A DNA stretch of 64,000 nucleotides from positions 54,935,183 to 54,999,182 of the forward strand of contig OX123182.2 of NCBI GenBank assembly GCA_944739405.2. The letters run 5' to 3'. Each line of letters starts with the position of its first letter. Position 1 is the first letter of the stretch. A model generated the notes under the pieces. That model searched no databases. It was not told the DNA's origin and was given only the letters and a program-made list of their open reading frames with translations. Positions 34,265 to 46,976 of the stretch are shown here, piece by piece. Position numbers and translations under genes: made by a program. This DNA comes from Euclidia mi. Taxonomy: Eukaryota; Arthropoda; Insecta; Lepidoptera; Erebidae.

Positions 34265-34493
34265 TTTGAGCTGTTCACTCAGAACATGCACTAACTGTAG
34301 TTAGAAATAAAACCGCGAGTTTTGTTAAACTGATATATTTAACACTGCTAATTGATAGTTACAATAAATTGATGAATGATAGAGTGATCGCGACGCGGAT
34401 TACGTGAACACTGAGGCGTACATCGCACAGTAAACCTGTAATAGCGTAAATTGCTGACGCGGGAACATTTGCTGTACGATGCAGCTCGTACAT
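34265..34493 (-). repeat. 5' LTR of the BEL/Pao element
   Basis: Gap-free partner of 25927-26155, two differences in 229. Transcription would start here and run leftward. Confidence 0.9.
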
Positions 34494-36583
34494 CGTAGAG
34501 AGTGGATAGTAGGTAAATTCTGCCAAAGTCGGTGATTCAGAGCAAATACTTAAGTAAAATCAATGGCACTCCTACACTATGGTTTACTTAGGCCTTCATT
34601 TTTTATTAAGTGAAAAGCCATTCCAGAAATTAAGTAATTAAAGCAAATGTTTCAAAGAAGAGCCTATCTAAATACCGAGTAACTACAATATGCAAAAGCT
34701 CTTTACCGAGTATAAAAACAAATGAACTAAATCGTACGATAAAACGAACGTTCCAATTCTGTATAAAGTTGCGAACGATTTTTCGCTTCGAAAACTTCAG
34801 TCTTGCAGTACATTGCAACGTTTGCTATCAAATAAAGAATAATCAGCTTTCATTAGAACTCGGTACTGATTTCTCTGAGGAAGTGATCAGCCCCCGGGTT
34901 ACGGAATCCGAAGGAGCTTTAAAACGCGGTTTGCCAGTTTCACTTCGTAAGCGAAGTTGAATGAACACTTTTTACTCATATACGAACGGCATTGCTGAAT
35001 AAATATCTACTCTTCTACGGTTTTAAACGCAATAGGTACAGTGTGCTCTTTGTGATGGTAACCGAGAACAATGGTGATGAACTTACTATTGTTGTATTTG
35101 AAGTACCTAACTTAAAAATACATAATGCAAATGTCCAGCAATAACGAGAATTAGAAAATTTGCATTTGAGTACCATTAAGGACTGTACTCTTAATTATTT
35201 AATGAAAAATTTACAGAAAAAGGATTATATAATATTGGCCCTGTATGTAAACTGTCAAACTCCCGAGCACTAGCCCTTTATCTCAATTAGACCTTCTTCT
35301 TGCATATTATGTACCTACATAAAAACAGTTTAACATGTTAAGCCGATGAAATAATTAAATTCACGAGAAATGTTTTTTGTACGAAAGTGCTCTTATTATC
35401 CGCTCTTGGTATTGCAACGCACATGACACACTCAAAGGACACTTGGTTTATGATGCAAATATGTATTATCCGGGTAGATTTACCTATAGGTATCCGCGCT
35501 TTGTTCTCTAGTATGAATCTGAGATTACAGTACCTAATATATTTGCTTGAATGTATCCTTTAATGGTTTTTATGTGATTTCGTTGTTGGTTTAATAGAAG
35601 ATATTGACTACATGGTAAGCCGCAGTCATCAGTACACCTAAAGGTATACATAACGCTTCAGAAGGGTCACGACTCGGCATTTCAGCGCTCAGTTATTAAA
35701 GCTTATTTATTGAGTAAGCGTAGAGCTTTCTAGAATCACTTGATTATAGAAATCGGAGGCGGTGTTAATCTGCATTAAATAATTATCCAGATTATATTTT
35801 TAGGTTGCTACAATGTCATCCTTTTTTGAAAGCACCCAGTCAAAGCCAAAACTCATTCAAACAAGTTGTAAACAACATTTATCATTTTTAATGTAACAAT
35901 ACATCCGCACGATTTTAAACCTGAATTCCCTAACTATAATAATATGACAATAAGAAACTACTACAAAGTCTCGTAAAATTGTCGTAGAACATAATTTAAA
36001 TTGGAATTTAAGCCAAGTCCAATCTCCGCTATTTCCATCAGAATTATTCACTGGCGTCGCGTCCTCGTCGACGTCACAAAAAGACGCCTTTTTTAGCGGA
36101 CGTTCCGAAAATGAGCCATTTCACACACAGGTACCGAAAAATGGACAAGTCCATAAATCACTTTGCGGGATTTTAACGCTTAGAAAAATCTATGCTAAGA
36201 GATTATACAATGACTTATTTGTTTTATCTATTGGTAAGAAATTTATCAATTCATTTAAAATTACTTTTAGATGTACAAACGATATTCTCCTTTCTGGATT
36301 ATTTTTAATGTAGAAATCGCAAAAGTTTAAAGAATTTAGGTAAAGTAGCTAAATTCATCAAATTACTTACATATATCAAATAGCGAAAACGACATATTAC
36401 AAGTAGATATCTAAAAAAAAATTGGGCGAGTGTGAGAGATATGTGTAGGTACAGAAATATTCTATATTATATCAAGCGGGTCTGTATCTAGCTAGATCAT
36501 ATCGATAAAATGATAGTTTCGTTTAGTAACTATTTCCTTTTATTTTTTAAACTTACCTCATCCTCCTGAGGCCTGAGGGGTCA
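34494..36583. other. 2-kb AT-rich stretch without recognised features
   Basis: Only short frames (62-64 codons) without domains. No repeat from elsewhere in the window matches. Could be host intergenic or intronic DNA. Confidence 0.4.
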
Positions 36584-36890
36584 TATGTCATCAGCCCTTT
36601 ATACTGTCCCACTGCTGGGCACGGGCCTCTTCTCATTATGAGAAGGGTAAGGCCATAGTCCACCACGCTGGCCAAGTGCGGGTTGGCAGACTTCACATCT
36701 CTTTCGAGAACATTATGGAGAACTCTCAGACATGCAGGTTTCCTCACGATGTTTTCCTTCACCGTTTAGCAAGCGATAATTAACTATTTAATACGCACAT
36801 AACTCCGAAAAGTCATTGGTGCGTGCCGTGGATTCGAACCCGGACCTTCTGCGTAGCAGTCTGTCGGTCTCTCCACTAGGCTATCGCTGC
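36584..36890 (-). mobile_element. tRNA-headed SINE (family S2, tail type A)
   Basis: The minus-strand head GCAGCGATAGCCTAGTGG (A box) and GGGTTCGAATCCACGGC (B box) is followed by CACCAATGACTTTTCGG and the GTGCGTATTAAATAG linker. The type-A body has GGTGAAGGAAAACATCGTG, GGCCAGCGTGGTGGACTATG and CCCAGCAGTGGGACAGTATA, and the tail is GGGCTGATGACAT. This head recurs at 43134, 51903, 52982 and 56670. Body and tail resemble the S1 tail and RTE-type 3' ends. Confidence 0.8.
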
Positions 36891-38904
36891 ATGCTACGTC
36901 TAAATATATAGCTCAAGGTATTTTTATTAAAAAGTAGTTATTGAAGAATGTTTTATATTACATAGGATTAAATTGACTTGTTAAAGAAAGTGACATCATT
37001 TTGCTTATGTCTGGCACTATTAGATGGCAGTGTATCCAATATTTTCAAGTAGTGTTATTTTGGTTGATAATTTCCTGTTAATTATAACGATAATAGCAGA
37101 TAAAATAGTTAAAATGAAATGTGTAATAAATGCAGACATCTGTCTAATTAAATGGATCTGAAATAAGCTATTCAACTAAATTAATTCAATTTGAAAATAG
37201 TTCCAAATTACATCACTGATTTTTTTTCGAAAACATTCTCATAGTTTATTTATCCATTCTCGGAAATAATACAAATAAATTCAATAAATTAATTAAATAT
37301 GAGACGGTATTTATTTTTATCTGCTTTTATTCATTGAAATTATGTATTTTTATTATGAAGTGCCATGTGTTATCCTGTAAACCTATTTAGACCATAATTA
37401 TAGTAATAATCAATCTTAGGATTAGCTCTCGGTAATGAACTATCTTATCAATTTTGTATCTCTGGTATAAACACTGCGATAGATTAGCTATTTAGAGATA
37501 TTTTTATGCAAAGATATATGTGTACATGTACTTTGTGTGGTTCAATTGTAGGAGACCATGGCAATAATGATTAAAATGGTATTTAATCATTCTAGGTGCT
37601 TGAAGGTTTTTGTTTATTTATTTTAAACAATACCTACTTACATGTAAGCGTACTATTTTTATACCAAACCTCTTACGAATCGTCAAATCTTAATTATAAT
37701 GAAACTGAATGAACCAGATACCTAACGTAAAATACGTAAAAAAAACGAATTAAAAACGATGTCAGTGTTCTAATTGTGTAAACGGAATGAAAATAGCCAC
37801 AATCACATGATACAATTGATAAATTAAACTGAAATTGATGAAATTAAATAAGATATTCTGCTTAATATAATAAGTATTTGTATAAGTACATTGATGTTCT
37901 TAAGTGTTGCGACCTAAATTAATAAATCTAGGTATGTATATTTGACTTATAGATATTGAAATATTAACCGACTGGTCCGAATTCTAACTAGTGTCTGGTT
38001 TGACTTTCTACACGACTATTTATTATACCGTTTCTTACCAAGAGTACTTTTACTGGCATTGGCGTCTAGTTTAACTTTAGGCAGTTCACTGACTATTGGT
38101 AACATAAATAAACTATTAACTAAATTGGTTCACTCTTGATTACTAGTTATTTATTTATAATTTTGTACTGTTTGTACCTGCAATACATTCAGGTCAATTC
38201 AGTTTATAGCATTCCATACTGTACATTTACGGGTGGTAGACTTACAATTAGGAAACAATTATTATGGAACACTTTTAGGAGAGAGGAGCAGTTTAGTAAT
38301 ATACTATAATAGTCTATATATTATACCTAGGTGCATTTGATATATTATAGTTAAAAGATGTTTTATAGTAACATGCTTTAATAGGGTCTGCTGCATTTAT
38401 TATTCTAAATTGATAACATTTTAGTGTATTATTAATATAGATATCAATTTTGATTATGATAAATTACATTTATAGATTTTCCTACAGTTAATTTTTGTGG
38501 AATATAATAAAGAACTTTGTACTTTTAGATAGCTACGATTTAAAGATTAATAACGTTTAGATATTCATTGATGACATAGTAGCTTTTACAGACAATATTT
38601 TTTTTGTTTTCTTACTAAAGTATTTAAGTTAAATTTTAAAATACATATACAAAGAAAATAAAAGGGCGGTCTTACTATAGGTTAGAGGTTCTGATAACCA
38701 TACACAGCATTACATATAAACTTCTTCTAAACAAGGATCGATAATGTATGTAGCAGTGATAATATAAAGGTATCTGTAAATATCTATAATAATGTGATAA
38801 CATCTATTTATTCATTGATGATTAAATAGTTGACGATGATTGAATTATAATTGATGATTAACTTACCGATGGTTAAAAAGTTGATGATAATGCTGGCAGT
38901 GATG
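36891..38904. other. 2-kb AT-rich stretch without recognised features
   Basis: Very AT-rich, no open frame of note, no repeat match. Confidence 0.4.
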
Positions 38905-39060
38905 ACCATGTTGGTAATGATTTTGATAATGATTTTGATAATGATTTTGATGATTATTTTGATGATTATTTTGATGATTATTTTGATAATTATTTTGATA
39001 ATTGTTTTGATGATGATTTTGATAATCATTTAGATATTGATGATATTGATCATATTGCCT
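38905..39060. repeat. 12-bp minisatellite
   Basis: Roughly a dozen units of GATWATTTTGAT-type sequence (for example GATGATTATTTT). The repetitive ILM/IIK-type translations in both strands are artefacts. Confidence 0.85.
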
Positions 39061-40479
39061 ACGAACTGCTGAAGTCTTTCGCCTTGTTCTAGCCTGGACT
39101 CATGTGCAGCAGGTGTGGGGCTAGATAGTATCAAGGAGATTGACCGTTGTTACTTGTCTATTTAATGTGAAAGGAAAGGCAATGGCAATGAGTGTATTAG
39201 AATGAAAGTATTGTCCTAGTATTACACTACTGTTATCATACAAGTTGGTACCTGTATAATTGTAAATTAGTGAAATCGAATTTAATTATTTAACTCGGTT
39301 GTGAATTTAAATTATTTATTTTATTTCATTTATTTATCAGCCATAAGCAGAATTACCTATTTTAATTTCTTATTCTTAAAACCTTTACTTTTATGCTTCG
39401 TAGTGGCTCCTTTTGTACTATATTATTTTTGTCAATTTGTGGATGGATAATGTTGTGGTGTAATATTGTAAAATCAAACTGTACTTCTATGTAACATGTG
39501 TATTGTGAATGTTAATGATCCCTTCATAGAATAGTAAATACAATTTGTAACAATGGTATCAAAGCAGCTGACACAGAACTTATTTCTAGACTCGCAAAAT
39601 GAAACCGTAACTACTGTAAATATGAGTCCAGTTTATTTTTGTGTAATTGTTTCGTACAAATGGATTGTTGTTGTGATACTATTCTTATAATTGAAGTTAC
39701 TTAGATGACGACGTAAGTCAGTATAGCCGTAGCGGACGTAACGATACTATAGTTTTTAGATGACTTTAATCTATATGGTAAGAATTCATTGTTACATAAT
39801 ACAGGGCGCCCGTCGGGCGATTGTTTAGTAAAGTGTTATTTAATTTATTGTACTTCGAGGACGAAGTAATTGTCAGTCTGGCCGTGAGAGATATGTAATA
39901 ATATCTAGGCTTTGGGCTGAAATTACTGATATCCAAGTATTTATACATAATATGTAAGAGGATAGTGACAACTAAATGACAATGACATGACGTTTGACAG
40001 TTAAACTGTCAAACGTGAAAATAAGGTGTACCTATATAAGTCGACAGGCTCGGCTAGCTCGTCCTATTCTCCTTCGACGACGGCTCAGGTACGATATGGT
40101 TCTGACTATTTAATTGCCACTGTGTTCCAATATTATGTGTTGCTTGTTCTTTTGTTTCAGCATCTAGGAAACAATGTAAGATAGTGTAATCATTATCTTA
40201 TTGATATTGTGTTGCGGGTAGTTTGATCGTTTGTGAGATATTATAGATTGTAATATAGGATAGAATAATATACTGTGGATCAAGTCGTATCAATGAGATT
40301 CATTAGGTATATACCTGTGGTAAACATTTAGTAAATTGTATTGATGCTAAATAATGCTTATTATGTTCTGTTGTAAGACAGACCTTTCTAGTAATATAGA
40401 ACTACCCACAACATTGATATTTGATATAAATTGGCTGTACCACTGTTTGTTTATTATTGTTATATATATAGTTATTGAA
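39061..40479. other. Non-coding stretch with LTR-like hints and a palindrome
   Basis: A 27-bp near-perfect palindrome lies at 39990-40016 (13-bp arms, 1-nt centre). TATATAAG at 40033-40040 precedes a GC-richer CTCGTCCTATTCTCC stretch. GCGCCCGTCGGGCG at 39808-39821 is a small hairpin. TGGTATCAAAGCAGC at 39555-39569 resembles a copia-type primer-binding sequence. No second LTR copy is found, so no element is called. Confidence 0.4.
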
Positions 40480-40612
40480 AAGAATGATCAAGAGTTTTAT
40501 TGCCCGTTCTTTCTCTTGGTTCTATGTCTTTGCTTTGCGAACTGGGCTGTAAACGTAGAATCACGACGTAATCTAAAGATATATCCTTGTGCCAAACTGA
40601 ATAAATGAAAGT
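40480..40612 (+). mobile_element. 3'-end fragment of the LINE family at 1-4288
   Basis: GAGTTTTATTGCCCGTTCTTTC, TTGCTTTGCGAACTGGGC, TAGAATCACGACGTAAT and AATAAATGAAAGTATGATTTG correspond block by block to 4130-4280. The copy is 5'-truncated or decayed upstream. Confidence 0.75.
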
Positions 40613-40683
40613 ATGATTTGATAGCTGTTGTCTCTTTTATTTATCAAAACTGTCTCTACACTATAGGAAGCTTCCCTGATTCT

Positions 40684-41124
40684 GACAAGTGCGAGTCGGA
40701 CTCGCGCACGAAGGGTTCCGTATCATCATCTATAAAAGAAAATTACGTTTGTTGTATGTATACTTAAATATTTTTAAGTTTCTACTTTTTTATTAAGATC
40801 GAGTTACAAATTGCTTAAAAATTACGTTTGAATCGTATGGGAGCCCCCTTTATTATTTACTTTTTTTATTTAATTATTTATTTTGAATACAACTACATAT
40901 TATGTAATTTAAAGCGGCTACCTGCTACCGTTAGTAATTTTGAGCAAAAAATACGACAAAATACACGTTTTTTGTATGGGACCCACCCTTATGTTATATA
41001 CATATTTTCATTTTTTTTATTTTTACTACGGTTTATGAGATACAGCCTGGCGACAGACAGACAGACAGCGGAGGCTTAGTAATAGGTTTCCGTTTTTTAC
41101 CTTTTAGGTACGGAACCCTAAAAA
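40684..41124 (+). mobile_element. AAGTGCGAGTCGG-family element, copy 2
   Basis: Starts CAAGTGCGAGTCGGACTCGC and GAAGGGTTCCGTATC, ends GGTACGGAACCCTAAAAA. Internal blocks (CTACCTGCTACCGTTAGTAA, GATACAGCCTGGCGACAGAC) match copy 1 at 6712-7180. GGTTCCGTA and TACGGAACC form short subterminal inverted repeats. No coding. Confidence 0.8.
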
Positions 41125-43114
41125 CAAGCATGTTACTTTGCTAATCAAGCAGAAATACCAACATACCAAGCTTTTAAGTCATTTCTTCACATTAGTCTGC
41201 GATTGTTTCATACAAATTATCGTTTTACGAGAAAGTGAGAAATTGATAATGAATTTTGCATTTAGAACATTAAATTAAACCTTTGAATATTAATTTCAAT
41301 AGGCACTTCGAAGAAAAATTTATAGTGAATACGTTCCTACCTATAAAAATATGTCATAAAATATTCTATTCACCGTCTATGCTTTTTAGTTGTTTATTTA
41401 AACACGATCACATTCATGTCTCTTTTACAACAAAACATATTCAGATCGCGGCAAGTTTGCATCAATAAATCTATAGTAAGTGGTTGCGGTACCTAAGACC
41501 CAGCTACTAGCTTTATGATAACATTAAATCTTGTACTTTGACTTCAAAAGACCTTTGTGGGATCATATCCGTTCCACATGTAGTCTGAAAGACTCCGAGC
41601 GCTTTCCCTAATGGAACTTTGTGTTGTATCCAAGTTTGATCCACAAAAGGTCAGCGAACAAAGGCAGAACCAGAAGCACTTTATTGTCTTTTTTTATTTG
41701 TAAATAGACTCTAAAGTAGAAACTTTTTGGTCAAATGTGACCGACTTTTTCATTTTCTTTTACATCTGATGCACATTTTGTCGTCAAAGTATCTTTTTCA
41801 TTACTTTTCTCATGAAATATTTCGGATTCTGTATAGCGGCTGCCGGCTCTTAGCTAAGACCCATTCATTAGGTATTATTCGGAAACTTTAATTCAATGGC
41901 TTTTTAAATTAAAATGCACTTACAATTTGCTCTTATACATAATGGTGTGCTGATTGTGCTGAACTGCGCTGTAAATGTTGCGGTAATTCAATGTTTGCCG
42001 TTGAAATTAAATGAATGCTTAGCTGTAATTAAACAGAAATTAATTGTTATGACGACCAATATTTGTTTTATTTATTTCTAAATATGTACTTATTATTTAA
42101 TATTAAAAGTAAGTTAATCTATTATGGAACATAGTAGGTACGTATTGACCGCAGCTGCGCGTTACATAAAAGTAAAAAGCTTTCGTTATGAATACTTTAA
42201 TAACGTTACTCACCAGTATTTGTTGTCGTTTCTGATATGTTTTGTACCACTGTTGATTAAAAAACCATGTCTGCTTTACATGAACTAGGGACATTTACTA
42301 AGTAGGTTTAACTGAAAATGCTAATTTTAATTCTATTATACTATGTCAGCATGTCATCAGTTTTAATCGTAGAAAGTTTAAATTACTGACGAATGTACGT
42401 GATGCTCATTGGTATTCCAGTTAATGTAGATGTGCAGACAATTTCTGTTGACAATAACCGAATGTACGAAATTATTCTCGACTTTTTCTCTACGGTAAAA
42501 TTTCGATGCTAGTGGTTAATTAATACGTTGTTACTGAAACACTAGTATATTTTCAAATGGAGCTATCTCCTACTTTAGTACACTAATAGTCCACAGTAAG
42601 TAGGTACTTGGTCCTGTCATAATATAGACTTACCTGTATTCTTTTGGCAACAAATAGGCCATTGAGTAATTATTATAAAGTAGGGATCCATATCAACTCA
42701 GGCTGTTTTTGCCTAATAGTGCAGTGCGCAACCTCGCACCCTGACACCTGCAAACGTATAGCAGGCTTCGATGAAGCCCAAAATTTGATGCAACCTAGGC
42801 ATGCCCTTACGGGAAACCTACACTTGCCTAGAGAGTTGATAATATTATACTCTCGCCATCGATGCGCATTGGAAATGTGCAGCAGGAACACGATACACGT
42901 GATGCTTAGCGATAGTAAGATTCATTAACTACGACTCATTATTATCGACACAAGTGATTGCCACATGCAGACAGATCGCCAATAAAATAATATTTGACAT
43001 TTATCGAATAAATGATAATCGAACTTGATTCTTGTACAAACAGACGAAAATTAAATTATAGACGAAATCAATGGCAATATGTCAAACATGATTTTCATCG
43101 ATAACATCTTTATT
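41125..43114. other. 2-kb non-coding stretch
   Basis: No gene supported. The 94- and 72-codon frames at 42644-42928 overlap each other on opposite strands and lack domains. Confidence 0.4.
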
Positions 43115-43526
43115 CCGGAAGATTCTCTTCAACGCCTTCTTTCTCTTAGCGTTATCCCAGTTTCAATCTGGGGTCCGCTTACTAGTCTAACCGGATTTGG
43201 CTGAATATTAGCTTTTCCACAGAGCGACTGCCTGTCTGACCTCCGCAACCCGAGGGGATAGTGATATTCCATGGTTTAGACTAGTGTCAGTTTATTTAGA
43301 AGGTACTGACGACCTGTAACGACTGTCAAAGATCTTCATGACAACCGGGACCGACGGCTTAACGTGCTCTCCGAGGCACGGGACAAGCGATAATTAACAA
43401 TTCAATACGCACATAACTCCGAAAAGTCATTGGTGCGCGCCGTGGATTCGAACCCGATACCCTCTGCATGGCAGTCTGTTGGTATATTCACTCGGCTATC
43501 GCTGCCTCCGGAACATTCTCTTCAAC
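43115..43526 (-). mobile_element. tRNA-headed SINE (family S2, tail type B) with 19-bp TSD
   Basis: Flanked by CCGGAAGATTCTCTTCAAC (43115-43133) and the same with one change (43508-43526). On the minus strand the head GGCAGCGATAGCCGAGTG plus GGGTTCGAATCC is followed by body B: GCCTCGGAGAGCACGTTAAG, CCGTCGGTCCCGGTTGTCAT, and a long 3' part ending CTGGGATAACGCTAAGAG. A complete copy. Confidence 0.9.
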
Positions 43527-44440
43527 ATGTTCCCAAAAAGATCAAACAGGCAAATTTTGTAAGCATATATGTTATTAAAATGGAAAATATTTTGCGGGAT
43601 ATTTTTTACTTATGATTATGGGCAGGTGTATAATAAAAAGAAAACACATACAATTCTCAACTCATTTATTTTCACTGATGAATATTCTCTAAAAGACTAT
43701 GTCTTTTACTTCCATTTATCGTCTAGTTAGCGATACGTATAAACTAATATATTACAATATTCATAATATTAACAATATCATTGACAGACATTAAGGCTAA
43801 TACATAAGACCCATCGGCTATGCCGCACAACACTGTAAGTGAAAATCCTAAACTTTTCTCAGGAGTTGCGAAATAGAAACATGGAACAAGTTTTCTTCAG
43901 TACATAGGTAGATAGTACAGGGCGAAACTTGTTGATTTAAGTTAGTTATGTTTTGTGATGTCGAAAGAGGTTTGTAGCGCTGACGTTGACTTTAGACACT
44001 TTAAAGCAAAATACCCATTTGTTGTGATGCAAGATTGATGTTGTTTACTTGACTCGACAGAACAAATATGTCCTACGACTTTCATTCGTATAGTGTATAT
44101 ATTTTATAAAGCCTTTCCTTAGCAATCTACAGATAAATACGATAGTGATTCATAAAAGTTGCCACAAAACACACGAATAGAAAAATGTGAAAGTTTCATT
44201 ACCCAAACAAATTTTAGCAAACTTTTTATATACCATTGCAATATTTCGAATGATTTTAGTACGCATATTTTTAATTGGTCAAATTTTTACTTGGCAAAAT
44301 ATTACCAAGTATAATGTCAGTATGGCATTTGGTCTTTAATCAAATTATTTATCACAGCAAACAATCTTCAGACAATAAACGTTTGGTGATATTAGTTTAT
44401 TTATGGAAGTAGTTAGAGTAGGTTAATTATTAAAGAAATG
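43527..44440. other. AT-rich non-coding stretch
   Basis: Nothing recognised. Confidence 0.4.
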
Positions 44441-44530
44441 GTAAGGTTAGGTTAGGTTAGAACTGTGACCTCCTACGCACGAAACGAGCGAGCGAAGCGA
44501 GCGGTGCAGCGGTAGCGGCCGGCGAGTGCT
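44441..44530. repeat. Short GGTTA run followed by CG-rich GAGCGAAGCGAGCG block
   Basis: GGTTAGGTTAGGTTAG (44445-44460) contains three GGTTA units, the phase of the insect TTAGG telomere repeat. It is followed by ACGAGCGAGCGAAGCGAGCG. I have seen this combination scattered in insect genomes as a repeat; it is too short to be a telomere. Confidence 0.5.
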
Positions 44531-46697
44531 AGAAACGACTTGCATTAATATAAAAAAGAGATTGTTTTTAGTAGGTTACCCGGAACTGAACTATTTAGTT
44601 AAGGATAATTATTGATTTTTGCGTAAAAACTGTTATTCCAACTGAAATATTTGACTAAATAAAAAATGTTAAAAGTACTAGTTGGTAAACAAGTTATAGT
44701 TTAAACGTTCATTTCCCAAATATTAGGTTTGCGTTACAGTTTTTTGTGAATAGATTTTTGGCAAATGAAATTACGCGAAAAACTTTGGGAAGTGAAAATT
44801 TGTTAAATTCCTTTCGGTCAAACAAGGGAGACCCCTTTTAAGGAACTATTGTGACGTTGCAATATTATGTACCTACAGATTTTCCAAAAGCGAAAAATGT
44901 GTAGTTTCATGCAACATAGCCAATAGAACTTCCCCCTTACACCCTTATACAATGCTATGCATTCTTATTATATAGATCTACATGACCATAGAGGTACTTA
45001 ATGATATGTAGATATTTATATTTATTTTGGTTATATACTTGTGATATATTACAAATACGTAGATACAGTATCATACAGATTGTCTAAATTAAGTATAAGT
45101 GTTTTATACATCAGTGCTTTCAGTACGAGATAATATTACTTTCCTTGCCAGCATATTTCCATTAATTTTGTTGGCAATTAAATAGGTGAGGACTCTAGTC
45201 GGGACCACAAAGGTAATGCAGCTTGCCATTTTGGCTAAGCTTGGGTTACAGACCAATATCTGATCGCCGGCATCGAGGAGTTTTGCATCGGCACTGGGTC
45301 CACAACTCAAGCCTACTACGAGTCTAAAGTACCCAATATTCTGCCAAAACTGGTTACCAATTTATTAGAAGCCCACAAAATAATTTGTGTTGCTTCGTTT
45401 AAAGGCCTTGGTATAAGCGCCTACATACTTCGATACCATCCGGAAACCGTCTTTTACACGTGAAGCAACAATAGCGCACGGGTAAAAAGCCTGGTATTTC
45501 TTAAGTGACACTCATTAAACGCAAATAAACAATTACTTTTTTTGTTTAATTAATCACAAATGGCCAGTAAAATATAAGACTTGACTATCTGTCCGCTGAA
45601 GTAGAGAGCAGCAATGCTGAGTCAATTCAACCAATAGAAGTACATGAAAAATCCGCAGCGGCGTTTTAACGCGTTCCTATTGGTCGTTTCTGACACAGTT
45701 CCTCTGCGCCCAGTTGGACAGGCAGGCCTTCCTCAGGCTACTATATGCATGACGTGAATGTCAGCTTGAAAAATCAAGAGTCCAGCTCTGGAATGAGATT
45801 GTGATTGCCGATAAATAGTCGATATTCGGCAAATAGCCTACAAAGGAACGATATTGTCCTCTCAACTCATTTAGACTCGTAGGTATTACCACTTTGCCCG
45901 CTATGCATTCTCGCATATGACCTTTTCTCCAATCCGTGATCTGGAACAACCATTCAGAGTTCGCTATTCTTCTGTACCATGCCATTAGCCATGAAACTAT
46001 TAAGTACTCAGAGCATTAGTCAGCCTTAAGACAGAGCTGTTGATTGAGGCATTTAAACTACTTGATAAATTAGAATTGTTGCAGATATCGCTCCTTTTCG
46101 TTCTGCTAATTTATAAAAGATGTGATTAATTAATGATAGGCACAAAGAGCTTTATTCTTGCTGATTCGGTACATACCTTTTGATTCAGCTATACTAAGCT
46201 CAAATATTAACTGAATACTGTTGATATGAGCTTAGTTGACATTTATAAGTACATTATTGAGCCAACCTCAAAAAGACACAGTACCAACTTATCCTCAAAT
46301 CTTCTATTTGTGTTACGACAGTAAACAAAATTGTGATTAACAAGACTTTTGTCGGAGTAAATACGACTGCTGGAAATAATTTGAGGAAATGAAAGAACAG
46401 TTCGGCACCTTGCAAATGTTTCCAACGTTGCCAGCTGTAGGTACGTCTTGTTTTAAGTCGGATTTATTCAGTCAGAAGATTATGAGCAAAATGGTAAAAT
46501 AGTTTTTTAGAAAATGTAAGACTCCTTTGCGCAAGCAACCAACAGAAAAAGGTGCAAAAATGGCTAACATTGCCAACTTAGGAGTTATTTGTACAAAATG
46601 AATCGATATCTTGTGGTCTGCATGGTTATGCCTGCTTAACCAGCTGAAACCAAGACACTGATGTAAGTATTGTGAACATACATAACCTTAGACAAAC
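44531..46697. other. 2.2-kb non-coding stretch
   Basis: Frames of 60-74 codons (for example minus 45761-45985) have no domain. No repeat matched. Confidence 0.4.
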
Positions 46698-46976
46698 TTA
46701 GAGCGGTTTCGCACTACGTGCGATCCGCATCTGACCCGTGATAAGTCAGCGTTCTTCTGCCTTCTGTGTTGTTTTTACTGTGACGCGGGTCGCACGCATG
46801 CCATATTACCCAAATGAAGAAGTGAAAATTGATATAGAGAGCGTCACTGGCGACACGCACGACACTGCAGCGGCAAACGAAATCTTTGTCTGCGTGTGGG
46901 CAGGAGCGTGTTATCACCCGCATGTAGACCAGATCCGCACGCGGACGAAAATACGCATGACAGGAAAAGGGCCCTT
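46698..46976. mobile_element. MITE-like element with TTA flanks
   Basis: It begins GAGCGGTTTCGCACTACG (46701) and ends GGAAAAGGGCCC (46973). TTA precedes and follows (46698-46700 and 46974-46976). The two ends are only loosely inverse (about 10 of 14), but the start resembles the MITE at 24395. Inside are CG-rich GCGATCCGCATCTGACC and AGATCCGCACGCGGAC segments in inverse orientation. The 85-codon frame across it is not a credible gene. Confidence 0.5.

Larger units (their letters stand above)
25927..34493 (-). mobile_element. BEL/Pao LTR retrotransposon with envelope-like ORF
   Basis: 8.57 kb on the minus strand: 5' LTR 34265-34493, primer-binding region near 34241-34255, gag-protease, RT-RNase H-integrase, env-like ORF, then 3' LTR 25927-26155. 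BEL/Pao is shown by the DUF1759-type Gag, the D-Q-G-S protease, a YMDD reverse transcriptase, the integrase type and the C-terminal DUF5641-like part. No clear 4-5-bp TSD is visible (GCATA left, TCGTA right). Gag-pol has at least two in-frame stops and two frameshifts, so the copy cannot act alone. Confidence 0.9.

Noticed and set aside
38808..39033. Frames coding IIK or ILM repeats
   Set aside because: Translation of a 12-bp minisatellite.
39535..39575. Copia-type LTR end plus primer-binding site (TGGTATCAAAGCAGC)
   Set aside because: Suggestive motif after ...TTTGTAACA, but no partner LTR and no copia coding sequence nearby.
42644..42928. 94-codon plus frame and 72-codon minus frame
   Set aside because: They mirror each other, have no recognised motif and no promoter or splice context that I can support.
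44441..44462. Telomere array
   Set aside because: Only three GGTTA units inside the window; far too short.
45761..45985. 74-codon minus frame with Trp-rich start
   Set aside because: No family resemblance; could be an exon of something unseen, but nothing supports it.
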